From Methylobacterium sp. Leaf112 (lineage in GTDB: Bacteria > Pseudomonadota > Alphaproteobacteria > Rhizobiales > Beijerinckiaceae): a stretch of DNA of 64,000 nt. Shown piece after piece: positions 8,167-17,699 of this stretch (the first letter of the stretch is position 1; each line of letters begins with the position of its first letter). Position numbers and translations under genes: made by a program. The notes under the pieces are model-generated. The model had not been told where the DNA came from. It ran no database searches and saw only the letters and a program-made list of their open reading frames with translations. Where the stretch lies: NCBI RefSeq assembly GCF_001423295.1, contig NZ_LMNG01000001.1:829-64828 (forward strand), in the 5' to 3' direction.

Positions 8167-11100
8167 GTGCCCGGTGAGACTTCAGCCCCTGGCGAGCCCG
8201 TGACGGATCTCCCCCCGCTCGCTGCCGATCCGGACCGCCTCGCGGCCCTGGAGGCCCACGGCATCCTGGATACGCCGCCCGAGCGGGGCTTCGACGGCAT
8301 CGTGCTCCTGGCCCGCACCCTGTGCGCCGCGCCCGTGGCCCTCGTCAGTCTGGTGGCCGCCGACCGGCAATGGTTCAAGGCCCGCTCCGGCTTCGCCCCC
8401 TGCGAGACCGACTTGAACGCGTCCGTCTGCGCCCATGTCCTCGGGCGCGGCGACCTTCTCGTCATCCCCGACCTGACCCTCGACCCCCGCACCCGCGACA
8501 ACCCCCTCGTCACCGGCGCACCGGCGATCCGGTTCTATGCCGGCGCGCCCCTGACCACGCCCGACGGCCACACCCTCGGGTCCCTGTGCGTCATCGACGA
8601 GGTCGCGCGCCCGGAGGGACTCACGGCCGAGCAGGCCGAAGCCCTCACGGCCCTGGCCGAGCAGGTGATGAGCCAGCTCGACCTGCGCCGGGCCGTGATG
8701 GAGCGCGACGCGGCCCTGACGGGCGAGCGGCGCGGACAGGCTCAGGCGGTGGCCGACGCCGCGCGCCTCGAGGCGATGATCGCCACCCAGCAGGTCGTGG
8801 CGTCCGCGACCTCCGACCTCGACACGGTGTTCCGGGCCGTGGTCGATGCCGCCCTGTCGATCATCGACCGCGCCGACAGCGCGGTCGTCACCCTGCGCGA
8901 CGGCGACGACCTCGTCTGCCGCGCCGGCGCCGGGCGGGCGGGCGGATGGATCGGCCGGCGCATGCCCATGGCGGACACGCCGTCGGGCCGGGCCTTCACG
9001 GACGAGAGGCTGTTCGTCGGCACCACCGGCGCGCCGGGGACCGACCCGGACCGCCCGCCCCCGGCCGTCGTCGCGGTCCCGGTGCAGCGCCACGGCCTCG
9101 CCGTGGGCATCCTGGAGATCCGCTCGGAAGCAGACGGTCCCTTCGGCCCGCGCGACATCCTCATGGCCCAGATGCTGGCGGGGCTCGCCGGGTCGGCCTT
9201 CGGCGACGTCGCCGAGGCCGAGACCCGGCAGGCGCTCCGCGAGGCCGAGAACCGCTACAAGGCGATCTTCGACAGCGCCATCGACTTCGCCATCGTGGCC
9301 GCCGATTCCGACGGGCGGATCACCGACTGGAACACCGGCGCCGAGCAGATCATCGGCTGGTCGGCCGACGAGGTGAAGGGCCGGCTCCTCGACACCTTCT
9401 TCACCCCCGAGGACCAACGCGACGGCGTGCCCGAGCGCGAGGCGCGCATCGCCCTCGCCGCCGGCTCGTCGTCTGACGTGCGCTGGCACCAGCGCCGCGA
9501 CGGCGGGCGGTTCTGGGCGGTGGGCCGCATGATGACCCTGCGCCACGAGGACGACAGCGTCCGGGGCTTCCTCAAGATCCTGCAGGACCGCACCACGGAG
9601 CGGCGACGCGAGCAGCGCCTCGACCTCCTGAGCCGGGCCTCCGCCGCGCTGCTGGCCGCCGCGGACCCGACCGCCGAGCTCCTGCCAATCCTGGAGGAAG
9701 GGGCCGAAACCCTCGGGTTCGACCAGAGCTACACCTGGACCCTGGTGCCGAACCGCGCCGAACTGCACCTCGCCCAGGCGCTGGGCGTCGCGCCCGAGGC
9801 GCGGGCCGCCCTGAACCGCGCCCCCTTCGACGAACCGCTCTGCGGAATCGTGGCCGGGACCGGCCGGCCGCTGATCCTGTCCGGCCTGCAGGCGGACGGC
9901 ACGGCGCGCTACCGCAGCGCGCGCGAGGCCGGCATCGACGCCTATGCGAGCTTTCCCATCACCGGGCGCGGGGGCCTCGCCGGCGTGATCTCGTTCGCGC
10001 GCCGCGACGCGCCCGACTTCGACCGCGAGGCGCTGCAATTCTTCGCCACCCTCGCGCGCTTCCTCTCCGTCGCCCGCGAGCGCCTCGACGACGAGGCGGC
10101 CCTGCGCGAGAGCGATGCGCGCTCGCGGCGCGCCCAGCAGGCCGGCGGCATCGGCACGTTCGAGGCGGATGTTGGCGCCGAATCCATCGTGGTCTCGGCC
10201 GAGTTCTGCCGGCTGTTCGGCCTGGCCGACGCGCGGACCTGTCCGGTCGCGGTCATCGAGGGGCTGATCCTGCCGGAGGATTCCCACCTGCGCGCGGAGG
10301 CCGCCCGCCGCGCCACCGGTACCGCCCTGCCCGAGATCGAGTATCGCATCCGCCGCGCCGACGACGGCGCGATCCGCTGGATCGCCCGGCGGGCCGAATT
10401 CGCCCGCGACGCCGCCGGCCGGGTCTCGAGCCTGTTCGGCACCGTCTCGGACGTCACCGACCAGCGCGCGGCCCGCGACCGCATCGAGGCGCTCCTCGAC
10501 CTCGGCGACCGCCTGGGCGAGGCGACGAGCGCCGCCGTGGCCGTCACCATCGCGGCCGATGTCCTGGGGCGGACCCTGGGCGCCGGCCGCGCCGCCTACG
10601 GCACCCTCGATGCCGGGCGGGAAACCTTCACGGTGACGGGGGACTGGGCCGCGCCCGGTCTCTCCAGCCTCCGGGGCACCTACCCGCTGGCGGACCTACC
10701 GCGCACCGTCGAGCGGCTGCGCACCGGGCGGGCCGTCGTCTGCGCCGATGTCCTGGCGGAGGTCCGCCTCGCCGACGATGCCGCGGCCTACCGCGCCCTC
10801 GGCGTGCGCGGGCAGATCATGGTCCCGCTCCTCAAGGCCGGGGCCCTCGTCGGCCTCATCCTCGTGCACGAGGCCGCCCCCCGGGTGTGGAGCATCGAGG
10901 AGGTGGCGTTCACCCGCGGCGTCGCCGACCGGACCTACGCGGCGCTGGCCCGCCTCAAGGCCGAGGAACAGCAGGACCTCGTCAACCACGAACTCTCGCA
11001 CCGCATGAAGAACCTCCTGGCGATGGTGCAGTCCATCGCCACGCAGACCCTGCGCAACGCCACCCACGTGGACGAGGCCAAGGACGTGCTCGCCGGGCGC

Positions 11101-11601
11101 CTCATCGCCCTCGGCCGCGCCCACGACCTCCTCATGGGGGCGGCACTCACCAGCACCCGCATCGAGCCCGTGGTCCAGGGCGCCCTGCAGGTCCATCAGG
11201 ACGGGCTGGCGCGGTTCCGGGTCTCCGGCCCCAGCCTCGAGATCGGGGCGGACCGGGCCGTCTCCCTCGCGCTGATGCTGCACGAACTCGCCACCAACGC
11301 GGCGAAGTACGGCGCCCTCTCGACGGATTCCGGGCACGTGGCGGTGACCTGGGACATCCTGGAGAAGACCCCGGAGGAGACCCCGGGGGACACGACCGGG
11401 CCGGAGCTGCGCCTCGCCTGGATCGAGTCCGGCGGGCCCCCCGTAGTGCCGCCTACCCGCAAGGGCTTCGGCTCGCGCTTCATCGAACGCGGCCTCGTCT
11501 CGCAGGTCGGCGGCACCCTGTCCCTGGAGTACCGGCCCGAGGGCGTGGCCTGCATCCTCGTCGCACCGCTCGCGGCCTTCGCGGGCGAGCCGCAGGCCTG
11601 A
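8167..11601 (+). CDS. Multi-sensor HWE-family histidine kinase
   Basis: 1144 residues without membrane segments, so a cytosolic kinase. Approximate order: GAF (30-170, opening LEAHGILDTPPERGFD), GAF (205-345), PAS/PAC (365-475), GAF (500-640), PAS/PAC (660-770), GAF (780-930), then the HWE catalytic core. The core has the phospho-His box (NHELSHRMKNLLAMVQSIA), the N box (LHELATNAAKYGALS) and the diagnostic W-x-E (RLAWIESGGPPV) followed by GFGSRFIERGL. HWE kinases often control general stress or light responses through single-domain regulators; none is encoded nearby. The start is GTG 8167, but GTG 8200 (VTDLPPLAADP) is equally possible. Confidence 0.88.
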   Translation: MPGETSAPGEPVTDLPPLAADPDRLAALEAHGILDTPPERGFDGIVLLARTLCAAPVALVSLVAADRQWFKARSGFAPCETDLNASVCAHVLGRGDLLVIPDLTLDPRTRDNPLVTGAPAIRFYAGAPLTTPDGHTLGSLCVIDEVARPEGLTAEQAEALTALAEQVMSQLDLRRAVMERDAALTGERRGQAQAVADAARLEAMIATQQVVASATSDLDTVFRAVVDAALSIIDRADSAVVTLRDGDDLVCRAGAGRAGGWIGRRMPMADTPSGRAFTDERLFVGTTGAPGTDPDRPPPAVVAVPVQRHGLAVGILEIRSEADGPFGPRDILMAQMLAGLAGSAFGDVAEAETRQALREAENRYKAIFDSAIDFAIVAADSDGRITDWNTGAEQIIGWSADEVKGRLLDTFFTPEDQRDGVPEREARIALAAGSSSDVRWHQRRDGGRFWAVGRMMTLRHEDDSVRGFLKILQDRTTERRREQRLDLLSRASAALLAAADPTAELLPILEEGAETLGFDQSYTWTLVPNRAELHLAQALGVAPEARAALNRAPFDEPLCGIVAGTGRPLILSGLQADGTARYRSAREAGIDAYASFPITGRGGLAGVISFARRDAPDFDREALQFFATLARFLSVARERLDDEAALRESDARSRRAQQAGGIGTFEADVGAESIVVSAEFCRLFGLADARTCPVAVIEGLILPEDSHLRAEAARRATGTALPEIEYRIRRADDGAIRWIARRAEFARDAAGRVSSLFGTVSDVTDQRAARDRIEALLDLGDRLGEATSAAVAVTIAADVLGRTLGAGRAAYGTLDAGRETFTVTGDWAAPGLSSLRGTYPLADLPRTVERLRTGRAVVCADVLAEVRLADDAAAYRALGVRGQIMVPLLKAGALVGLILVHEAAPRVWSIEEVAFTRGVADRTYAALARLKAEEQQDLVNHELSHRMKNLLAMVQSIATQTLRNATHVDEAKDVLAGRLIALGRAHDLLMGAALTSTRIEPVVQGALQVHQDGLARFRVSGPSLEIGADRAVSLALMLHELATNAAKYGALSTDSGHVAVTWDILEKTPEETPGDTTGPELRLAWIESGGPPVVPPTRKGFGSRFIERGLVSQVGGTLSLEYRPEGVACILVAPLAAFAGEPQA

Positions 11602-11773
11602 GGGCGGCGCGCGGGTCCACGAGGCATGCGTTCCGGGGGGCTGCCTGGCTTGGCGCCGATAGTGCATCCCGTCGGCCACCGAACCACACCCCGCCGGGAC
11701 CCATGACCGACCCTCACCCGTCCCGCCTGCCCGCGCTCCCCCTCTCGGCCGTCCCCGTTCGCGGGGCGCGGCG

Positions 11774-14461
11774 TTGAGCGAGCTCGACGATTGGGCCGAG
11801 CGCCGGCGGCTGGCCGAGCAGGGGCGCGGCGAGCGGGCCTGGTCCCTGTGGGGCCCCTACCTCGCCGAGCGCCAATGGGGCACCGTGCGCGAGGATTACA
11901 GCCGCGACGGCAACGCCTGGCGCTCCCTGCCGCACGACGAGGCGCGCTCCCGCGCCTACCGCTGGGGCGAGGATGGCCTGGCCGGGATCTGCGACGAGCG
12001 CGGGCAGCTCTGCCTGTCCCTCGCCCTGTGGAACGGGCGCGACCACATCCTGAAGGAGCGCCTGTTCGGCCTCACCAACGAGGAGGGCAACCACGGCGAG
12101 GACGTGAAGGAGGTCTACCATTACCTCGACGCGGTCCCGAGCCACGCCTACCTCAAGGTGCTCTACCGCTACCCGCAAGGGCCCTACCCGTACGACCACC
12201 TCGTGGCGGAGGGCCGGCGGCGCGGCCGCGACGAGCCCGAATACGAGATCGAGGACACGGGCATCTTCGACGGGATGCGGTTCTTCGACGTCACGGTCGA
12301 GTACGCCAAGGAGGATTTCGACGACATCCACGCGGTGATCACGGCGGTCAATCGCGGGCCCGAGGCCGCAGACCTCCACCTCGTCCCGCAGGCGTGGTTC
12401 CGCAACACCTGGTCATGGCGCGAAGGATCGCGGGGCGAGGATGCGCGTCCGCGCCTCGCGAGGGCGGCCGATGGCGGGATCCTCGCCACCCATCCGCGCC
12501 TCGGGGCCTACCGCCTCGCCTTCGACGGCGAACCGGAGGTGCTGTTCTGCGAGAACGACACCAATCTGCGCCTGCACGGCTGGAAGCCCGACGCCACCGG
12601 CCCGTTCAAGGACGGCCTGCACGCGGCGATCGTCGACGGCGACGAATCGGCGATCCGCCGTGACGGCGGGACCAAGCTCGGCCTGCACTACGCCCTGCGG
12701 CTGGAGCCCGGCGAGGCGAAGCGCGTCACTCTTCGGCTCTCGGCCGGCCGGCGCCAGCGCCCCGTCGACCACGAGGGCGCCATTCTCCACCGCCGGGTGG
12801 TGGAAGCCAACGCGTTCTACGACGGCCTGCAGGACGGCATCGCGGACGCGGATTCCCGCACGATCTTCCGGCAGGCCGCCGCTGGCCTGATCTGGTCGAA
12901 GCAGCTCTATTCCTACGATGTCCGCCTGTGGCTCCAGGGCGACCCGCTCCAGCCGACGCCGCCGCGCGAGCGCAAGGGCGAGGGCGGCCGCAACACCAAC
13001 TGGCGCCACTTCGCCGGGGCCGACGTGCTCTCCATGCCCGACACCTGGGAATACCCGTGGTTCGCCGCCTGGGATCTCGCCTTCCACTGCCTGCCCCTGG
13101 CGCTGCTCGACCCGGATTTCGCCAAGAAGCAACTCCTGCTGCTCACCCGCGAATGGTACATGCACCCCAACGGCCAGCTGCCGGCCTACGAGTGGGAATT
13201 CGGCGACGCCAACCCGCCGGTCCATGCCTGGGCAAGCTTCCGGGTGTTCGAGATCGACCGCGCCCGGCGCGGCGGGCGCGGCGACATCGCCTTCCTCGAG
13301 GGCGTCTTCCACAAGCTGCTCATCAACTTCACCTGGTGGGTCAACCGCAAGGACGCCGACGGCCGCAACGTGTTCCAGGGCGGGTTCCTCGGCCTCGACA
13401 ATGTCGGGGTGTTCGACCGCTCGCGCCCGCCGCCCGGCTTCGGCCGCATCCACCAGGCCGACGGCACCGCCTGGATGGCGATGTACGCCCTCAACATGAT
13501 GCGCATCGCCCTCGAACTCGCGCTCCACAACGACGTGTACGAAAGCACCGCGTCGAAGTTCTTCGAGCACTTCCTCCTCATCGCCGAGGCCATGACCGAC
13601 ATGGGCGGCGAGGGCTTCGGCCTGTGGGACGAGGAAGACGAATTCTACTACGACGAGGTCGACATCCCGGGCGGGGGCATGCTCCCCCTGCGGGTGCGCT
13701 CCGTCGTCGGCCTCGTGCCGCTCTTCGCCGTCGAGGTGATCGAGCCGGCGATGCTCCAGCGCCTGCCGGATTTCGCCCGGCGGATGAACTGGGTGCTGGA
13801 GAACCGTCCGCACCTCGCCTGCCTCGTCTCGCGCTGGACCGAGGGCGGGGTCGGCGACCGCAAGCTCCTGTCGCTCCTGCGCGGCCACCGGATGAAGGCG
13901 CTCCTGCGGCGCATGCTCGACGAGGCCGAGTTCCTGTCGGACCACGGCATCCGCTCCCTGTCGAAGGCCCACCGCGACCGGCCCTACGCGCTCAACGAGT
14001 TCGGCGCCTCGTTCACGGTCCGCTACGACCCGGCCGATTCGACCTCGAACATCTTCGGCGGCAATTCCAACTGGCGCGGGCCCGTGTGGATGCCAATGAA
14101 CTACCTCATCATCGAGGCCCTGCGCCGCTTCCACGCCTATTACGGCGACGATTTTCTGGTCGAGTACCCCACCGGGTCGGGCACCTCGCTGACCTTGGCG
14201 GCCATCGCCGACGCCCTGGAAGACCGGCTCATCGCCCTGTTCGCCAAGGATTCCGACGGGCGCCGGCCGATCTTCGGGAACCGCGAACCGATCCCGACGG
14301 CGCCGGGCGAGGACGACGCGCTCCTGTTCCACGAGTTCTTCGACGGCGACACCGGCCGGGGCCTCGGCGCCTCCCACCAGACCGGCTGGACGGCGCTCAT
14401 CCTCAACCTGCTCCACCACCGGGCGGGCCGGCCGGGCGCGGGGGACGGCGCCTTGCCATAA
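11774..14461 (+). CDS. GH63-type (MGH1-like) glucosidase
   Basis: 895 residues from TTG 11774; no better in-frame start lies between it and the kinase stop. It matches bacterial proteins annotated as glucosidase with an MGH1-like (alpha/alpha)6 glycoside hydrolase domain, related to GH63 mannosyl-oligosaccharide glucosidase. Features include the N-terminal beta-rich part (LAEQGRGERAWSLWGPYLAE, FGLTNEEGNHGEDVKE), the catalytic-domain motif DTWEYPWFAAWDLAFHCLPL, and C-terminal FGGNSNWRGPVWMPMNYLII. No signal peptide, so cytoplasmic. The substrate is not fixed by sequence; storage or compatible-solute glycosides are plausible. It lies 172 bp after the kinase gene. Confidence 0.85.
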   Translation: MSELDDWAERRRLAEQGRGERAWSLWGPYLAERQWGTVREDYSRDGNAWRSLPHDEARSRAYRWGEDGLAGICDERGQLCLSLALWNGRDHILKERLFGLTNEEGNHGEDVKEVYHYLDAVPSHAYLKVLYRYPQGPYPYDHLVAEGRRRGRDEPEYEIEDTGIFDGMRFFDVTVEYAKEDFDDIHAVITAVNRGPEAADLHLVPQAWFRNTWSWREGSRGEDARPRLARAADGGILATHPRLGAYRLAFDGEPEVLFCENDTNLRLHGWKPDATGPFKDGLHAAIVDGDESAIRRDGGTKLGLHYALRLEPGEAKRVTLRLSAGRRQRPVDHEGAILHRRVVEANAFYDGLQDGIADADSRTIFRQAAAGLIWSKQLYSYDVRLWLQGDPLQPTPPRERKGEGGRNTNWRHFAGADVLSMPDTWEYPWFAAWDLAFHCLPLALLDPDFAKKQLLLLTREWYMHPNGQLPAYEWEFGDANPPVHAWASFRVFEIDRARRGGRGDIAFLEGVFHKLLINFTWWVNRKDADGRNVFQGGFLGLDNVGVFDRSRPPPGFGRIHQADGTAWMAMYALNMMRIALELALHNDVYESTASKFFEHFLLIAEAMTDMGGEGFGLWDEEDEFYYDEVDIPGGGMLPLRVRSVVGLVPLFAVEVIEPAMLQRLPDFARRMNWVLENRPHLACLVSRWTEGGVGDRKLLSLLRGHRMKALLRRMLDEAEFLSDHGIRSLSKAHRDRPYALNEFGASFTVRYDPADSTSNIFGGNSNWRGPVWMPMNYLIIEALRRFHAYYGDDFLVEYPTGSGTSLTLAAIADALEDRLIALFAKDSDGRRPIFGNREPIPTAPGEDDALLFHEFFDGDTGRGLGASHQTGWTALILNLLHHRAGRPGAGDGALP

Positions 14462-14494
14462 GGGCCTTGCGCGAGGATCCCGCCGTGACGAGCC

Positions 14495-14520
14495 CGTGAC
14501 GCCCGGAGGCGGGCGTCACG
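14495..14520. terminator. Hairpin between convergent genes
   Basis: Perfect 11-bp stem (cgtgacgcccg / cgggcgtcacg) with a GAGG loop, centred between the glucosidase stop and the stop of the convergent transporter gene. No T run on either side, so it may act with Rho or as a bidirectional 3'-end stabiliser. Confidence 0.55.
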
Positions 14521-14530
14521 GGCCGCGGGC

Positions 14531-15868
14531 TCAGGCGGCCGTCGCGGCCGTCGCGGTGGGGGCGATGCCGGGGCCGGCGGGCGCGTCCGCGGGCACGCCG
14601 TCCGGTTCCATCTCGCCCTGCCACTGCGCCACCGCCGCGGTGGCGAGACCGTTGCCCAGGACGTTGGTGACCGTGCGGCCCATGTCGAGGATCTGGTCGA
14701 CGCCCATGATGAGCAGGATGCCGGCCGCCGGCAGGCCGAACATCGGCACGGTGGCGGCCACCACCACCAGGGAGGCGCGCGGCACCCCGGCGATGCCCTT
14801 GCTCGTGACCATCATCACCAGCAGCATGGTGAACTGCTCGGCGACGCTGAGTTCGATGCCGTAGGCCTGGGCGATGAACAGCGCCGCCATGGCCTGGTAC
14901 ATCATCGAGCCGTCGAGGTTGAACGAGTAGCCGAGCGGCAGCACGAACCCGGTGACGCGGCTCTTCACGCCGAACTTCTCCAGCACCTCGATGGTGCGGG
15001 GGAAGGCGGCCTCGCTGCTGGCCGTGGAGAAGGCGACGATCATCGGCGAGCGCAGGAGGTCGAGGAGGCGCACCACGCCGCCGCCGAGCGCCAGCCAGCC
15101 GGCGCCGATCAGCACCGCCCACAGCACGGCGAGGCCGAGATAGAAGCTGCCGATGAACTTGCCGTAATCGACGAGCACGCCGAGGCCCTGCACCGTGACC
15201 ACAGCGGCGATGGCGGCGAAGACCGCGAGGGGCGCCAGCTTCATCACCGTGTCGGTGACGGCGAACATCACCCGGGCGAGCCCGTCGATTAGGTGGATCA
15301 TCGGCTCGGCATAGCGCCGGTCGATGACGCTGAGACCCGAGCCGAAGAAGATCGAGAACACGAGGATCTGCAGCACCTCGTTGGTGGCCATGGCCGAGAC
15401 GATGCTCGTCGGGAACACGTGGGTGAGGAAGTCGCGGACGTTGAGGGAGGCGGCCTTGAGGCCGGTCTGGGCCGCAGCGTCCGGCAGGGGCAGGTTCAGG
15501 CCCGCCCCCGGCTGGAACAGGTTGGCGACGAGGAAGCCGAGGGACAGGGACACCACGGAGGCCGTGAGGAACCAGGCCATCGCGAGCGCCGCGACCCGGC
15601 CCACGGTCCGGGTGTCGCCGAAGCTCGCGATGCCCGACACGATGGTGGCGAAGACGAGCGGCGCGATGATCATCTTGATGAGGCGCAGGAAGATGTCCGT
15701 CACCAGGGTGAAGGAGCCGGCGATCTCTTTCGCCGCCTCCGGGCTCGCCGCCTGCCCGTGCAGCACCGCGCCGACGAGGATGCCGAGCGCGAGCCCGATG
15801 CCGGTGTAGAGGGTGAGCCGGCCCGATCTGGCCGCCGTGTCGCCGCTGGCTGTGCTGCTCTTCTTCAT
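14531..15868 (-). CDS. Dicarboxylate/amino acid:cation symporter (DAACS family)
   Basis: 445 residues from ATG 15868, with GGAGG just upstream. Na+/H+-coupled inner-membrane carrier of the DctA/GltP family: opening helix LYTGIGLALGILVGAVLHG, family motifs LRLIKMIIAPLVFATIVSGI, the Ser-rich reentrant loop IVAFSTASSEAAFPRTIEVL, and [20 protein letters not shown]. It lies downstream of aspartase on the same strand, 146 bp apart, so aspartate, fumarate or glutamate is the likely substrate. It is distinct from the dctA at 33064, and the window holds two members of this family. The last 25 residues are an Ala/Pro-rich tail. Confidence 0.9.
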   Translation of the reverse strand: MKKSSTASGDTAARSGRLTLYTGIGLALGILVGAVLHGQAASPEAAKEIAGSFTLVTDIFLRLIKMIIAPLVFATIVSGIASFGDTRTVGRVAALAMAWFLTASVVSLSLGFLVANLFQPGAGLNLPLPDAAAQTGLKAASLNVRDFLTHVFPTSIVSAMATNEVLQILVFSIFFGSGLSVIDRRYAEPMIHLIDGLARVMFAVTDTVMKLAPLAVFAAIAAVVTVQGLGVLVDYGKFIGSFYLGLAVLWAVLIGAGWLALGGGVVRLLDLLRSPMIVAFSTASSEAAFPRTIEVLEKFGVKSRVTGFVLPLGYSFNLDGSMMYQAMAALFIAQAYGIELSVAEQFTMLLVMMVTSKGIAGVPRASLVVVAATVPMFGLPAAGILLIMGVDQILDMGRTVTNVLGNGLATAAVAQWQGEMEPDGVPADAPAGPGIAPTATAATAA

Positions 15869-15925
15869 GATGTCCTCCCCCTTGGATACGTGTGCGGCCC
15901 GGCCTTCGCGGCCGGGCGCGCGTAT

Positions 15926-15967
15926 GGGTCATGGTGTGCGGGTCATGGTGTGCGGGTCATGGCGTGA
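15926..15967. repeat. Tandem repeat, 3 x 14 bp
   Basis: gggtcatggtgtgc at 15926-15939 and 15940-15953, with a third copy at 15954-15967 (gggtcatggcgtga). It lies in the spacer between the aspartase gene and the downstream symporter gene. Confidence 0.88.
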
Positions 15968-16014
15968 CCCGGATCTCTGGATGCCTTCTCCGGCGTCGAG
16001 CCGGATCGGCTCCC

Positions 16015-17430
16015 TCAGAACGCAGTGATGTCCTGCGGCCGGATCAGCCGGTCGGGCTGGAGCACGGCGTCGAGGTGCTCGCGCGCCATCAGCCCCTTCT
16101 CGAGCACGAGTTCGTAGACGCCGCGCCCGGTGGCGTGGGCCTCCAGGGCGACGGCGGTGGCGTTGCGGTAGCCGATATAGGGGTTGAGCGCCGTCACGAT
16201 GCCGATGGATTGCTCCACCGAGGCGCGCAGGCGCTCGCGGTTGGCGGTGACGCCCCGGATGCAGTTCACGTCGAGGGTCCGGCAGGCGGCCTCCAGGTGG
16301 GTGAGGCTGCGAAACAGGCTGTAGGCGATGATCGGCTCGAAGGCGTTGAGCTGGAGCTGTCCGGCCTCGGCCGCGAACGAGATGGTGACGTCGTTGCCGA
16401 TGACCTCGAAGGCGACTTGGTTGACCACTTCGGGGATCACCGGGTTGACCTTGCCGGGCATGATCGACGAGCCGGCCTGGCGCGCCGGCAGGTTGATCTC
16501 GCCGAAGCCCGCGCGCGGGCCGCTGGAGAGCAGGCGCAGGTCGTTGCAGGTCTTGGAGAGCTTCACGGCGACCCGCTTCAGCACGCCGGAGAGCTGCACG
16601 AAGGCGCCGCAATCCTGGGTCGCCTCGACGAGGTCCTCCGCCGTGACGAGGGCGATGCCGGTGATCTCGGACAGGCGCGCGCAGACGAGGGCCGCGTAGC
16701 GCGGATGGGCGGTGATGCCGGTGCCGATGGCGGTGGCGCCCATGTTGATCTCGCGGATGAGGAGGGCGGCCTCGGCCAGCCGCGCCTCGTCCTCGCGCAG
16801 CATCAGCGCGTAGGTGCCGAACTCCTGGCCCAGCGTCATCGGCACCGCGTCCTGCAGCTGGGTGCGGCCCATCTTGAGGACATCCGAGAACTCCGCGGAC
16901 TTGGCCGAGAAGCTGCCGCGCAGGTCCGCCATGGCGGCGACGAGGCGGCGGATGCCCCCGGCCGCCGCGATCTTCAGGGCGGTGGGGTACACGTCGTTGG
17001 TGCTCTGCCCCATGTTGACGTGTTCGTTGGGGTGCAGGTGGGCGTAGGCGCCGCGCGGGTGGCCCAGCAGCTCCAGGGCCCGGTTGGCGATGACCTCGTT
17101 GGCGTTCATGTTGGTGGAAGTGCCGGCCCCGCCCTGGATCAGGTCGACCACGAACTGGTCGTGCAGGGCGCCGGCGCGGATCTCCTCGCAGGCCGCCACG
17201 ATGGCGTTCATTCGGGCCTCGTCCAGGAGGCCGAGTTCGCGGTTGGCCAGCGCCGCCGCCTGCTTGATGGCGGCCAGAGCCACGATGAGATCGGGGCAGG
17301 TCGCCAGGGTCTGGCCGCTGATGGGGAAGTTCTCGACGGCCCGCAGGGTGTGGATGCCGTAATAGGCCGCCTCCGGCACCGTGCGGTCGCCGAGAAGGTC
17401 ATGCTCGCTGCGGGTCGATGGGCTGGTCAC
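16015..17430 (-). CDS. aspA: Aspartate ammonia-lyase
   Basis: 471 residues from GTG 17430, chosen because AGGAG lies seven bases upstream; the same frame extends further but without family similarity. Fumarase/aspartase superfamily enzyme converting L-aspartate to fumarate and ammonia. Visible motifs: GTSTNMNANEVIANRA (substrate site), HPNEHVNMGQSTNDVYPTAL, and the superfamily signature GSSIMPGKVNPVIPEVVNQV with the catalytic Ser loop. The LGDRTVPEAAYYGIHTLRA opening favours aspartase over class II fumarase. It sits between a LysR gene and a DAACS carrier, all on one strand, which suggests an import-and-deaminate module for aspartate. Confidence 0.92.
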   Translation of the reverse strand: MTSPSTRSEHDLLGDRTVPEAAYYGIHTLRAVENFPISGQTLATCPDLIVALAAIKQAAALANRELGLLDEARMNAIVAACEEIRAGALHDQFVVDLIQGGAGTSTNMNANEVIANRALELLGHPRGAYAHLHPNEHVNMGQSTNDVYPTALKIAAAGGIRRLVAAMADLRGSFSAKSAEFSDVLKMGRTQLQDAVPMTLGQEFGTYALMLREDEARLAEAALLIREINMGATAIGTGITAHPRYAALVCARLSEITGIALVTAEDLVEATQDCGAFVQLSGVLKRVAVKLSKTCNDLRLLSSGPRAGFGEINLPARQAGSSIMPGKVNPVIPEVVNQVAFEVIGNDVTISFAAEAGQLQLNAFEPIIAYSLFRSLTHLEAACRTLDVNCIRGVTANRERLRASVEQSIGIVTALNPYIGYRNATAVALEAHATGRGVYELVLEKGLMAREHLDAVLQPDRLIRPQDITAF

Positions 17431-17684
17431 GGTGTTCTCCTGGCAAAGGGCGGGCGAGGGGCTGGCAAGGATCTGGGATGTGCGGCCGCGATCCGGCGCG
17501 TGGGGACGCGGCGGGTATGCGGACGCGGCGGCGGAGCCGCAGGGGCGGCGCGCCGGTGGCTTCGTGGGGATGAGGGCTTCGTGAAGTCCGATGCGGTCGG
17601 GCGCCCTTCGCCCCGAAGCGGGGCGGGCGGCGTTCGCCGATCGACAAGGGGGATAGTCCCGTCCCCCGGCGCCGGCCAATGCTA

Positions 17685-17699
17685 AGTTCGCGCCGAACT
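17685..17699. promoter_or_regulatory. Palindrome upstream of aspA, overlapping the lysR stop
   Basis: agttcg-cgc-cgaact, a perfect 6-bp inverted repeat with a 3-bp centre, lies about 255 bp upstream of the aspA start. LysR-type regulators bind dyads upstream of their targets, so this is a candidate operator; the distance is large and no T-N11-A core with other sites was found. Confidence 0.3.
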
